Below are positions 10,408-23,400 of a stretch of DNA of 64,000 bases, piece by piece. Every line of letters begins with the position of its first letter. The stretch's first letter is position 1. This stretch comes from Paraspadella gotoi (Eukaryota; Chaetognatha). Where the stretch lies: assembly GCA_051294375.1 (NCBI GenBank), contig CM119269.1:981645-1045644 (forward strand). The letters run 5' to 3'. A program made the position numbers and the translations under genes. The notes beneath the pieces are model-generated. The model searched no databases. It worked only from the letters and a program-made list of their open reading frames with translations, and had not been told where the DNA came from.

Positions 10408-11957
10408 GTTTCTAATTCCTGAGCAAAGAAACTGACTTCGGTTTTTTTTTCTTCTGTGCGAACTCCGACCTTTTCCACACCAACATTTACAGTCTAATAT
10501 TACATTTATTAACACGGAGCAACCTCGAACACTCTCGTCCCACTAACCCCTGGCTCACCCGGTTCTCCTCCTTGTCCTGCTATCCAGTCCATTCTGGCAC
10601 GCAATGCTTACGGATTCTCATCGTAACTCTCAAGGAAGTCAAGATCACGGGTCGCAATCCATCCTACGTGATGATCACCCATTCTTTTGCCAGCCAGTGA
10701 TGGTAATTGGGCGGCGGTCGTCGCACGGAGAATCGCCGGCCGTTAATCTGGGGAGTGTGGGGATGAGACAGCAGGAATAAAGTCGGGCGCTTGCCCGTTG
10801 AGATCAATTCGTCGGCGTCAACGTCTCTCTGAATTACACTCGAATTTTTTCACAGTTTTTCTTTTTTATAATCTCCTTGCACGCCTTTTCTTTGTTTCTT
10901 TTTTTATTTTTTATTCTTTTTGTCTTCTTTATTTAATCTTTTCTCGTATATTTATATCACTGTTAGAATATTCAGTTTCTTTGTTACGATGATGTATAGG
11001 TTGTAGAGCGAGTATTCTTTCGAGAGTATAGAGTCTTAGAAATCTTTATCTTCTTCTTACTCGCGCACTTGCATTGAATCTGAGAGAGAGAGTAGAGAGG
11101 CTGAGCAATGTCTTAAGAGAGAGTAGAGATGATCCTTAAGAAGAGAGAGATGATGAGAGATGATTGATGAGAGAGATGAGAGAGAGACTAGAAGAAACAT
11201 TTTACTTGACCAGAAATATATTTTAGAGAAGAGAAGAAGTCAAAAGAGCGAATCCTAATATTAGATTTCATCATCGATTTATTTTTTTTGTTCAAGTAAT
11301 ATGCCGCATCTATAGCGTTCTAAGACTATGTGGTATCATTCTGTCGCTTGTTCGTGTTGTCCTCTCGTTCGTCGTTCGCTTTCGTTCTATTTCTGTCGTC
11401 GTCCGTTGTCGTCGTCGTCCGTCTGTAGCCAATGATACACCCAATTTTGATAAACGACAATAAATATAAAGTTGAAAACACTCTTGATGTGTCTGTCGAC
11501 ACGATAATTAAGCCTTAACGAAGCTAATCGATAAAGCTTAACAAAATCATTTACAAATACTATGGTGTCCAACTTGAAAAACTTTGTAGATTAGACGAAA
11601 TTGATTGAATTGATATTGATTTTAACAAGTACTTAATTGAGAGCCCACGCGTATAAGAGTTGCGCGAGAGAGACATAGAGTACTAAGAGCGAGATCACAG
11701 TATAAATTAGATAGAGAATATTCAGTAAATATTACGGCGGATCTGAGATCCCTTGTAATCAGGAGCTAGTTTTCGTGTCCTTAATAGCGATGTTGCGTTC
11801 CATTCATTGTATACTGACAAGCAGATCGACGCGTCGTCTGGTAGTCACTGCTTAAAGTCAGGACGGACTGTATGTAAGTGTGAACTGAAAAGCATTACTT
11901 AATAGAGAACGTTGGGCCAGGGTCGTTTTGATACGGTTCTTTTTGCTTTTTTTGTAT

Positions 11958-12009
<52 letters not shown>

Positions 12010-12012
12010 CTC
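10408..12012. repeat. Repeat unit L3, copy 1 (apparently exact duplicate)
   Basis: I found no difference between this stretch and 31233-32837 over about 1.6 kb, although the flanks on both sides differ by many indels. It contains AT- and pyrimidine-rich DNA, degenerate GA tracts at 11085-11190 and a (CT)n tract running into the gap. No gene is supported. Confidence 0.8.
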
Positions 12013-12037
12013 NNNNNNNNNNNNNNNNNNNNNNNNN
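12013..12037. other. Assembly gap, 25 N
   Basis: Exactly 25 Ns inside a (CT)n array. Gaps of exactly 25 also occur at 24813-24837 and 43106-43130. Confidence 0.95.
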
Positions 12038-12073
<36 letters not shown>

Positions 12074-12074
12074 G

Positions 12075-12205
12075 TCCGGCCACACCTGCAAAGGGCAAAT
12101 GACTTTCGGGTTGTGCAGCAACTTCACCATGATCCTCGATTCCATAGTTTTCTTTCCCAATGAGATTTTGAGAAAGACGGTTTTGAAGAAATTCTTTTCC
12201 TGTTA
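12075..12205 (-). CDS. Possible exon, repeated at 32870-33000
   Basis: On the minus strand a cctaacag acceptor-like site (near 12205) precedes an open stretch including 'ESRIMVKLLHNPKVICPLQ', ending at a CAG/GTGTGG donor-like site. The copy at 32870-33000 keeps the end ('LHNPKVIC') but differs by indels. It could be another extracellular exon of the Ig gene, lying upstream of copies B and C. No domain is recognised. Confidence 0.25.
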
Positions 12206-12499
12206 GGGGAAGAGAGGCGAGCGAAGAATAGTAAAAATATGGGCGTCACTTGTTTTTTTAAAAGACGCTGAAAGACGCTTTAATTCAAAGACTTGAATGG
12301 CTGAATGAAAGACGCTTTCTCTCTCGCTCGTTTGAGCCGCTGAATAAAAGATCCGCGTGGTTGGTTTGAATGAAGGATGATTTGGTTGAACGGACGAGAA
12401 AAGGATCGGACGGAAGTCTAAGAGCCGATCCTGATTAGAGGCTCGGCCGCTCATCTCTCTCTCTCGTTTTCCCGATTCCCTCTTCACTTCTCTCTCTCT

Positions 12500-12530
<31 letters not shown>

Positions 12531-12599
12531 GTCTCTCTCTTCTCCTGGTGCGTCTCCCGCTCGATCTCTCTCCTCTCCATATCTTTGACCCATCTCCCT

Positions 12600-15500
12600 A
12601 GTCCCACCGAAGTCCAGAACCCGGCCTTATCCCAAGCGCTACGCTTAATGATCCCACCCTGTGGTATATCTATGCAACGAAAAAAAAGACAATCTTCTGA
12701 GTGAAGACTCGCTTGAATGAGTGACGGGCTGAGCACCCAATAAGTGAGTAGCGAGAACCAAAACGACTTCCTGTTTTGGCCATCAGCCATCCTACCGCCT
12801 TCACCGAAAAGACAGCTCTCACAGTGCCCGGTGAGTCTGCGGGAAATGTTTCGTGATTTGTTGTTCTGTTGTCAGTTGATAACTCGCGATCCCTCACTTC
12901 GCGCTGCGACCTACAAGGCAACGCCTGTTTTCCAAGAATGGCTCGATTACGAACGTGTAATAGCCCAAGTTACTATTAGACAAGAGAGTTCTCACCAGTT
13001 TGTTTATTAGCCAAAATGAAAGTTTCATCGTCGCATAAAGATTAAAGTGATTATTGTCTTCTTTTGTTATTCAGAAGCGCAAGTATTTGTGTTGCGCGCC
13101 GAGAGCCAAGTAATTTCATAAGTCCGCGTGCGCTGACTGAGCGAAGAGAGAAGCATTTCCAGGTCTACTCACGTGTACTATGTCTGGAGTAAGGGATTCG
13201 ACAGCTCTAGTTTCATATTCATCTACTTTTTCGTACACTTCTTTTATCTCAAGCATTTGCTCATATATAATAATCTAAAATCGCAAAATAAAAGGAGTAT
13301 ATGCTTGAATTAATATATATAGTTGCTTATCTACGTATATCAGTACATTGATTAATATACAAGATCAAATATGATTTACCAGAACTTAAGCGTCAGGGTG
13401 ACGCCTCACCACGATTTTATTTGGAATCCGAAGCAGACCGGCAATTTTCCTATACGTCCTTGCGGGAGTTCTATAACATCCATTTCCAAACTCGAAATGA
13501 TTGTCCAACAAGTAAGAATCTAATCTATCAAATTGAATAACGAATTTAGTGATCGTCAGACTTCAAAGTATACCCCCTAATAGATCTTCTTCGTCTCGTC
13601 AGCACTAGAGGTACCAATCTTTTTTCGGCCAGCAGAGCAGATAATTATTTAATAATTTCGCCGAACGCATCCTGGTCTGCGCTTCCTATGACGTTCACAC
13701 TCTCTATATCCGCTGTAATGATCCTACATAATTTTTAGGACCGCTCGCCCAGAGTCCGATCATCACATTAAAAAAATAAAAAATGTCCTCTTGATCTCTC
13801 TTCTTCTTCCTCGCCGCAACCGATTCCGAGTTGATTCTCAGTACACCCTCTTACAGCCCTCCTCTTCTTTTTCTCTGCCTATACTACTTCCCATCACTTT
13901 CGCCTTTGCAATGCTGCCTCTACGCATATTCCGAGCCGATCTCTCGGTCTTTTTTTCATCCTTCATCTCTGGGTTTTCGCCCTTCGTTCGGCGGATACTG
14001 AGCGGAACTATTCTGTTCCTCTGACCAAAAGAGTGGTATTCGCTTATTACTGTCACTCCATACGGTCCTGTCTCTGCGTTTCTCCATTGCTTAGGATCGC
14101 CTCCTCTCATCATGAGTCCTGTCCTCTCGTCTCTCTCTGTCTTTGTCTCTCTCTAGTCTTCCATCATCACGCTTTTGACCTTCATTTAATTTCATTATTG
14201 GACATTCGATAATGATTCCTACTTCTGTCTGTCCTTTCCTCCTCCTCCCGCTCCTTCTCCCTTATTTTTCTCTCGCCTTTCCTTTGTCCTTTCTTACTTC
14301 TGTCTTCCTTTCCTTCACCTCGGTGCCCTTCCCTTAGTTTTTTCCTATCCTCTTTTCTTCCTTTTCTTCCCCCCTTTTCCTTCCCCCCTTCCTAACACCG
14401 ACTTCCCCTCTTCCCATTTCTCGATTCCAAGCTGCCCTTTCCACTCAACGAGACGCAGACACCAGTAATGACAGTTTATATATAGCGATATATGTTTGAT
14501 ATCCAACGTCCAACTGCTAGAGGATCACTTTCCATCTTAACAAAACAAGTGCGCATTTTATTCGCAGGTGAGTTCCGGGTCTTGCTCCGATCCATTCCGG
14601 GGTGAGGTTCACTAAATCAAACGGAGTAAACAATTGCAATTAGCGGTTAAATGATCAAAGGTATGTCGTTGCCAGAAGCATAACGGGCATCGAACCAGAG
14701 CTGAACCAATTGAAAACCATTTGTGACCCACGCGACTGGGTCAGTGTCGGTCTATGAGAGACAAGACGACTTGTTATATCGGGAATGATCTCATTGTACC
14801 TGACTTTACGAGAGAATACGCAAGAGTAAGATCTCCGGAGAATTTATTATAGTGACTCTCACAAAGCTGACCGGAAGTGTCTCACTGAGATAGTACTTCA
14901 AAGTGACATATTATATGCACGAAGTGATGTCGGAGTGTGATCCTCGCATAGTCCAAATAGCAAAATGAATGTCGAGAGATGAACGCACTGCGATAGGTCG
15001 CACGGACTTCCAGAGGAGGAGAAGTTTGCTCTTTCTGCTCTGAGCACTCATAAGGAGGTGCGGAAAGAGTGGAATGGGGGAGAAGTTCTCTGTAGGAGGT
15101 ATGAGATACGCTGCTACTCAAGGTACGAAGGGTCGACGCGACTTGAGAGCAGACAGAGGAAGAGACGAGCGAGGAGAGAGAAGAGCAAGAGGAGAGGAGT
15201 AGACGCACGAGAGTGCGCACGCAGAGAAGATGAGAGCAGAAGTAGAGATGTACGAGCGAGATGAAGAAGAGAATCTATGAAAGAGAAAAGGATTGAGAAG
15301 TAGTCGAGGAGATTTTACCGGAAAGATGTGAACTGCTGAATAATTAAGAGCACAAAGAGGGAGTAGTGTCGTCGTCGCAGATAGCGTGTCAGACTCATGG
15401 ATTTGAATATTTGGCTCAGACTGACCAATATTGCATTCAAGTGCAAATGTACGATGATATTAAGAAAGAACATGGATGTCAAGTGAGCGCTGTCTGTTGG

Positions 15501-16620
15501 GTGCAAAAGTCGTGTCTTCTATTAAACGATAAGTCACTGAGGTGGCCGTCGTCGAAGAGACGAGACGAAGCTCCGATTCTTTTCCCTTTTTTTTTCGAGA
15601 AGTTGTAAACGTGAGGGCGAAAATACGATGAAGACTGTAATTTCCGTCTCGATGAACAACGAGAAAAATCGCTTTAGTCCGGCTCGTACACATGACAGTT
15701 CTGAACTCAACTGAGACAGACTTGATAACGAGCCTTGGCCATCTCTTTACGTAATACGCAGACAGAGAAATGACAAAAAATCCTGGACAAAGGATCCTGA
15801 CGCAGTGTCATGACTTTCGTATAGATCGCGGACGATAAAAAATGAACGTCAATGATCCTAATCTCGCGAGACTCGCATCTATGATCACCTTATCTCTGAC
15901 TCCCTGATCTAACTGATCTCTGACCCCCTGATCTATGACCCCCTGATCTATGACCCCTGATCTCTGACCCCTAAATCTATGACCCCCTGATTCTATGACA
16001 CCTGATCTCTGTCCCCTATATCAATGACCCCTTATCTCTGACCCCCTGATCTATACCCCCTGATCATTGACCCCTGATCATTGACCCCTGTCTTATGCCC
16101 TCCCTGCAGCGATTCCGTCTACACTCGAATCCCGAAGAACGAAGCTTGGATCGAGAAGCGACGGAGTTTATCGGCAGGAGGCTCTCACTCTCTCTTCCGC
16201 GCCGCACTACCTCCAGGTTTGCCGATGTTCTCAGTTTTCTTTTTTGGTTTGTTTTTTGATAGCGTGTCTTAAGTTTAGTTTTTTGAGTAGCGACAATCTA
16301 CATTTCCATAACGTTTTATCTACCCGTTCCAAAAGACCAATGATATTCTGGTTGTTGATGTAATATTTAATCGTTGAAGAATCAAGTATTTATTCATAGC
16401 AGAAACGGATAAGATATAATGTAAGTAAGAATTGGTACATATATAACAAGTAAGCTCAAGATCGGGACAGATAAAATAACGGCCGGGTTGCCGCCTTTGA
16501 TGCCCAGTGGTATGACGGGCAATAGCACTCACTAAATATGCGAATTCGGTGAACGATGTTGAGCGGTTGTAGAATATACCGCACAATATCTACACACTTA
16601 ACGATTATGAAGGGGTGACT
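12600..16620. repeat. Inverted duplicate X, copy 1
   Basis: The reverse complement of this stretch is collinear with about 33600-37500. Anchors include 12750-12850 with 37290-37400, 13020-13150 with 37030-37150, 13790-14030 with 36365-36570, 14590-14800 with 35200-35430, 16081-16240 with 33840-34020, and 16470-16600 with 33620-33730. Identity varies and indels are many. No gene is convincingly supported in it. Apparent frames differ between the two copies. Confidence 0.7.
15890..16095. repeat. 15-bp minisatellite (TGACCCCTGATCTA-like)
   Basis: About 13 degenerate units of roughly 15 bp, for example ctgatctatgacccc. The inverted partner is at 34035-34245. Confidence 0.7.
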
Positions 16621-19590
16621 GGAAGTCTCACAATTCGTAAGCTATCGTTGTTGTTTACGGATCAGGGCGCGTGCTCTGGAAGAGTAGCTGTAATGAGCGA
16701 AAACTGGGAGGAAAAACAAAATACTGAAAAGATAAAAGACTGTACACTTTGCATATTTGATTGAAAAGGAGCCTCGCATGGTTAATTACTGTTTTCGTCT
16801 GGAAACCTTTTGTAGGTATACCGGGCCTTTGCAAATAAGGGTTTCCTCACTTCCTTTAATACTCTTAGGCCATCTTGTGGCCGAACACACGATGGAGAAT
16901 GTAGGGTTACTGAGAGAATGAGGAGAACGTGCAAGTGAGCATTCCAGGCACAGGCGCAGCCCCGAAGATCGGCAGGCGCGTACTACGACCGGTGCGCACT
17001 CACGAGACGACGCAAGAAAGAGAAGGGATAAGTTTCTTGTCATTACGTGTGCCGCTGCCCAATCTTCACTTTTAGATGTCTGACGGAACTGAACGAAAAA
17101 TCTGTTCAGAGATTTTGCAGAAAGTGGGTTAGAAAAAGAAGTTTTGTAGATCGAGGTAACTGGGTAAGAGAGTTCAGCACGCTCGGAACGTTTTCACAAG
17201 ACTTACTACTGACATTTATTTTTCTCTGCTCTCTCCATTCGGATTATCGGATTTCCGCGGTTTAACCGTCAGTTTTTTTTTAATTTTAAGGGATTAAATT
17301 ATACTTTCCAACTTTAACTCGGCTTGCCTACCTTTTTAAGGAATGTATCGTCCATTTTTTCAGATTCAGGTCGGACCCGTTCAAGAAAACGGAGTATAAA
17401 TTCGAATGTCGAAAGTAAGCTTGTACGAGTAGATTTTGCATTCAGGGAAGGCCCTGAAGAACACATAACTACATGACACTCTCCCCCCCGTCATGAGCCC
17501 TCCCTCCTCCAACATGCGTCGTCAACCGTCTTGCAACTCCACTTCCGCCGTATGATTTGACGTTTTCGCTGGCCATGAATTCTGCCATCACTCGAATTGT
17601 TACTTTCTCTGCAATATTCCGGGGGCTCAACTCCTAAGTTTCTGCGCGTCATTCTAGCGTCGACGTTCGTTGATCAATTCTTCTATCTCCTCTCCGCCGT
17701 CCGAACGCCCTCCTCTCTCTTCTCGGAACATGATGCGAAGTCAGCGCTCGCGCGTGGGGCGTTGGAATCACTTGGGACACGCTCCGTCACTCTGGCCCGT
17801 TTCCTTTGTCCCTACGCCGCTGATCCGTTCGGTGCCCCATGAAACGTTGTATTTCCTTTTCAGATTTTCTCACGGGCAGAAGATGGCACAGACAGAAGCG
17901 GGCGGCTATTAACTGCGGGCAGGTTTCGACACGAGTGGGAGTTCTTGGTGCCGCCCGAGATCCACGACCAACTAGGGAGCGGGAATTCTTTTTAACGGTG
18001 AATCGGATTCGGGCCGGTCGCGTAGCGGGGAAGCCTCCCCCTCCCTTTATGCTTATTGAAAACGAGTAGTAGCGGTTCTACAGCCGGCCGCGTGAAAAAC
18101 AGAGGAGCGCTTATGACGTGATTCGTTCGCTGGCAGGGGGTCGCACTGGTTCATTACGTCGGGCAAATCACTGGACTCTTGTAGGGAATTTTCACAGTAC
18201 GATATCATGTCGCTCTCAAGCAGCAGGCGCTCTCAAACTTTTTGCAATAGGATTCAATACGAGTCGGCAATAAACAGTCTGCACTCTGATGCGTCGCCTG
18301 TCTCGAGGCATTGCCTTTTCTTGTGTTTTCCTCCGCCGGTTGCCACTACTTTGGACGAACGGCCTGCGATGAGACTTGAGCACGGCCTTGGGATGTGGAA
18401 GACTGTTTAAGTCTACAAGCACGCGTGCGCTCCTTTCGAGGAATGGCTGTCTCAGGCGCTCCAGGCACACGCTGCCGAAAAGATCAGCCGTCGAATGTGA
18501 TCACCGAAGGACCCAGAAAATAAATATATTTCACTTGAACGGAAGTTTAATATTTTTAACTTTTCTTTTTTTCAAAACTCTTTTGTATCAGATTGCGGAA
18601 AAATCAATTTTTTTTCGCGTCAACTCCTATTTTGTAATCTCGGCTGCTTTTGGGCCTTATCAATATATGCTTCGAGTTTTTTTTTTTTTATTTGGCTGGT
18701 CGAGCATTAATCCCTTATTTAAAATTGATTTGTTTTTCTCGGTATGTATTGTATTCGAATTCTCCCTCATACAAATATGACTATAAAACAAAATACGATG
18801 TACTTACACTTTTTTTTTTTATCAACTTAATATTCGTGTTGTCCTTGTTTAAGGATTAATTTGGGGAAATGTCAGTAAAAGTGAGACGGATTTATGCAAA
18901 TGGCCTCACTCAATCTCTGGAAAATAAATATTATTTGGCCATTTTAATGACATCAGGAAGTCATTACTAAAAAGGCCCATTAAGCATAAGCGGTCAAACG
19001 CGACTAGAGCATATGTTAGATAACGGTCCGCGACAAAGGAAATAATATCGTCAGTGGAAAACGCGTTTAGACTAATACTTGAGCGGTTCATGTCTCTAAC
19101 TTTTCTTACAGGCCGAGTTTTAACCAGTCAGCGTCTGCTGCATGTGGTACGTGTGGACCGGGCCGCGGACTCTGAGGACAAGGATCCAAATGAAAGGTAC
19201 GTTGAGAAAGTGTGCAAAGCGAGCTCGGAAATCATATCGTCTGTTGATCTTGTTACAAGGGTTCGAGAGAGGAGAAAGAGAGCGAAGAGAGAAGTAAGGC
19301 AACATCTTCGGACTGCTAGTGGAGTATACACGGTCTTGTCAAAATTCTCGACGAAGGCCAGCGCAAACAAGGCAGCGTACAGCGAGAGTACGATCTATGT
19401 GAACGATTTCTAAACGCAATCGGACTGCAACGAACGCGGCGGCCTCTTGCGCGACGCCGCTTACCCCGGTTTGTGCTTCAAGTAGATTGAATAGGGCGAG
19501 TGAAGCGGACGGACTGGCGGACAGCAGATGTATTGAACATTCGATCACTCAGTCGGTCCCTAGGCTCGATACGAAGGATCTTCTACGCGG

Positions 19591-20044
19591 ATGTCATTTA
19601 TGTGTCTGCTGGTCTACTTTGTCAGCAGGTGTTACCGACCTCTGCTGAAGGAGAGCGGTTACGCCCTTGCAGACCTTCGACCTGTGGTGGCGGCAGTGAT
19701 GGCGGACTCTGCTCTTCAGTATAACCGTCATGCCTTTTGCCTAGTCACCTTCCAGAGAATGAGTTGGGCGATAAAAAGGTGGTATCTTTTAGACAAGAAT
19801 CATAATTGGTAAAATACGAGCGATCTCTCCTTGGTTCGATTTGCTTGTCAATTTTAGCCATAACCAAGAGGTTCTCCTGATTTCAGACCGAGTTCGGTCG
19901 AAAAATTGGGAAAGATCCAGCGCCCGACGAGCAACAGCGAAGACGGTCGAAGTACTCGCGCGAAGGTATCGTACGCCGCGTCAAGCCGACCGATTTATCG
20001 GGAGAAGAGAATCTTCGGTTGGTCGCGCAATTAGCCGTTCCTAG
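19591..20044 (+). CDS. Possible two-exon open reading frame, unknown product
   Basis: The frame from 19591 runs to 19808 ('SALQYNRHAFCLVTFQR', 'WAIKRWYLLDKNHN'). A 49-nt candidate intron (TTG/GTAAAA donor at 19809, ttttag acceptor ending 19857) would join it in frame to 'HNQEVLLISDRVRSKNWE', continuing to a stop at 20044. There is no recognised domain. The intron is a guess from splice-like ends and frame continuity. Confidence 0.2.
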
Positions 20045-20104
20045 ACCCACTGAGCAACGAACGGACGCGCCGACTTCAAAAGTCGACGTCGTCGTCAGAC
20101 GCCG

Positions 20105-20446
20105 GTGATCGAAAACCTTTCTGTGCCGTGTCCACTTTGCGGGGGCACAACATTATTTGTACACGCTGTGAATCCTGAGATCGAAGCCCGCGATCCCGCA
20201 AATATTGCGTCTCCAAGCAAAGCTAGCCCGCTGCTTCAACTGCTTGGGAAGCGTCTCACTCCGTCTCGAAACTGCCGGCGAAAGGAGCGCTGCTGCTTTT
20301 GCGAAAGAATTCAAAAAATCATCCGCTTCTCATTAGACGGCTTGAGGCCCGTCGAGCGAAAGCGGGATTTTTCAAAGTATCTTCAAGCACATTCGACATA
20401 CGACGAGCAGCGGGAAAAATTTAGTCTGACTGCGCCGCCGGATTAG
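20105..20446 (+). CDS. Possible Cys-rich small protein or exon
   Basis: A 113-codon frame from a GTG, without a clear ATG. It contains 'CPLCGG' near the start and 'CRRKERCCFCERI' about 50 residues later, giving paired CxxC-type knuckles that could bind zinc. The rest is basic. It lies just downstream of the frames at 19591-20044 and may be part of the same unit. Cysteine spacing alone is weak evidence. Confidence 0.2.
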   Translation: MIENLSVPCPLCGGTTLFVHAVNPEIEARDPANIASPSKASPLLQLLGKRLTPSRNCRRKERCCFCERIQKIIRFSLDGLRPVERKRDFSKYLQAHSTYDEQREKFSLTAPPD

Positions 20447-23400
20447 TCTAGGACCGGTGCCGGGTGTGAAAGTGCTAAAGTGCACTTGCTGTTTAGTGAT
20501 CTAGGTATGCCCCGCCCGAGCGGCCAGCGAGGGGCGCGTTTCGCCCTGCGGCGAGCCGATCGTGAGTCCGTCGTTCAGAATAACATGAAGAGCGACGACG
20601 TTATTCGTTTTGACAAGCTTTGTATTATTTGGCATTACTGGGAGATTTTGGCGTTTTGAAAAAAAAAAAAAAATAATCAGTTTTACAAAGTGATTGAAAC
20701 TACAGGCTATTAGTCCCGTTAAAATATTTATTCTCGGCTCTGAGTTACACTCCTAGGCAAAGGTCGAAAAATGGAAGATTTCCTTCGGTTGACACACCGG
20801 ACGGTCCCAAACGCCGAACGGAAGCGTTCCAAATCTCGGACACCGAATGTTCGGAAGTGCGCCGTCTGACAAGTTCACTTTTAAGTAGCCTTTTGCGTTT
20901 GGTGACGAACGCTCTATTCAAGCAGGCGGCGCGGAGAAAAAAGAATTTCTCTCTTTCTTTATTATTTTGCATCTCGTGGGAATGCCGAGTTTTCGAATTT
21001 AGCCGCGGGTAGGAATAACAGTGAGACACACCCTACACAAATTGTTTCGCCGCTTCGATCGGTGTTACCAGAGAGTAGCAGATGGAATCCCAGACACGTC
21101 AGGGCACCGGAAAATCTGCGATTTCCATCGGCCCAAGCGGGGCGTCGTCGAGCTCGCGCTCCGCGGAAAAATTCCATGAAAACCTGACTGTCGTATCGTG
21201 TCACAACATTGTGCAGCTAGCCGTGAGTTTCCGGCACATTTCGGGACGGGCCGAATTTCCGGCGCCAATCAGCGAAGCGTGTCTTTCAAACGTCTGCAGG
21301 GTGGCTTCGCTGGTAACAGGAAAAGCGAATTCGGAATCCAACTATACCGCTTTCCGAGGGCCAGAGATGCTGTTGAAATTACTTCCATCGAGATTTATCT
21401 CTGGACGATCGCGGCCAACGAAAAAGTACGGACAGCCCGGCAGATGTCTTTAGCTTTCTGGATGCCAAAGAACCTGCGGCGTCGTTATGGTTAAGTGCGC
21501 GTAAAAGTTTAAAAAAATCTTTGAGGTAATTTTTATTTCCGCCGTCGTCCGCTAATATGCTTCTTAAACCTCCGCTGAGAGTTCGAGACCACGCAGGATA
21601 CAATCATGTTTGAATTCGTTTTTTTTTCATGCGATTTTCGCTCATCGCCAGAAATAATAGGTAAATTCGAGGTTTTAAAAAAAAAAAATCGCGTTTTTTC
21701 TCCCTCGTTTTTTCTTTTTTTTCAAATATCGAATTACTGATTCATCGATTCAATATCCTGGGTGGACGAATAGAGACATCTGATGAAGCCGAATATCTGG
21801 GCCCCTCGTCTCTCGTCCTTTACACACGGGAAAATGGGTGATATGAAATTTGTTCCATGATCTCGCGGGCTGATCAAGACTGCGCGCATCTTTGGATCGG
21901 CGGGATCGGGACGCGTGGCCAGCGGGACAAAATTAAGCGAGCGTCGACAGCACTGTTGCTGGTCTCTCTGGAAACACAAAAGATCTCATCTCGGATGTTT
22001 TCACTCATCGCGAGTTTTGTTGCGGGTGGCTCAGTCTGGTCGATGCCTTCCCTCCCCGTCTTCTCCGCCCGATGTTTTGCACCCCGTTGTCCTCGATGAT
22101 CTGGAATCGTATGTGCGCGTTTCGTTGCGCGTGTTAGAGACACTTTTAAGCCTTCAAGCGTGATTCTGCGGCAAGAAGCATCCCTCGAGTCTCTCGTCGC
22201 AAATATCCCATTCGACAGGCGAAATCGCCTCTTTCGCTTAATGGTAAAAATATTTCGGTTTTAAAATGGAATTTTTTTTCTCCATGGTGTAATTCGGCCT
22301 ATAGAGTAACTACAGATGTGGCCGCTGGAAGTATATCCCGCCTGTTTCGTGGGTTGTCATCACTTCGTCGCTGCGGGGTGGGGAAAACAGCCACGTCTGC
22401 CTTCAACCGCTGGTCCGCCTACCGAGGGCGAGCATATCGGATCATCGAGCATCCACGTCTTCAGCCTCGGCGCGAAGAATTATCATCCTTTAACGCAGAC
22501 GCACGTCATACTTCCCAGTATTGCTCGGGATCCAGATTTCAGGATACCGACTCGATCCTGTCTTGTTTGACGACAACCTGAAGTTGACGGCCTAGTAGCC
22601 CCGGCGTTAATCAGAAGGAAGAGGTGCCAGCAGCACGACTCGCTGTCGGCGGCCGCGCGGTTGTCGTGGGACCGATGATAAAATTTTCGATCGCGCAGCG
22701 TTGGCTATGTCGTCATCATGTAGCAAGCAGATATGGATGAGGCTGCACGTAGCAGTGATTCGTCACAACATGAGACATACGGCTGCACAGGGTTCGCGAG
22801 CATATGAGGGCTCACTAAGAATAGTGGTTCGGCGGACTCCGGTGAGCAGCATGATATGCCAAGTGTGACTCGACCGCCGTTTGAATATTAGTTGGCGAGA
22901 GTTGCTGCTTAGGTACGCGGGAAAGTGTAAAAATAATACGAATACTGCTCAAAGACATACTCTTTGGTGCCATATTTTTTCCATTTTATTTGCTTGCATA
23001 CCGAAATTCTTTTACAGAGGGCTTCGCCGAAAAAATGAAAAGAATCTCGTCTTTCTTCCATGTGATTGTTGGCTGGTTTTCAGCCTCGCTCCCCGCTTCG
23101 CCGAATTTTCCCTAGGGACTGCAAACCAAAAAACCTGAAATTCCTGATTAAAATGATTTTTTCAAAAGATTTGAATTTTTTGTTTATTTTATTTTTACTG
23201 TTTAAGACAATGGTTTTTTCGAAACTGTTTTGTTTTGGTAGTATTTTTATTTTTAAAATTATTTTTATTATGTTTAAGTAGACTTGGAAGTAACGGTTTT
23301 CAAAAAATATTCTAATTTATTTTATTTTCGGATTTTCCGTCAAGTGCCAAGCCCCTACGTCTGCGCATAATTTTTTTTGCGTTCAGTGAGTTTGGCAGTA

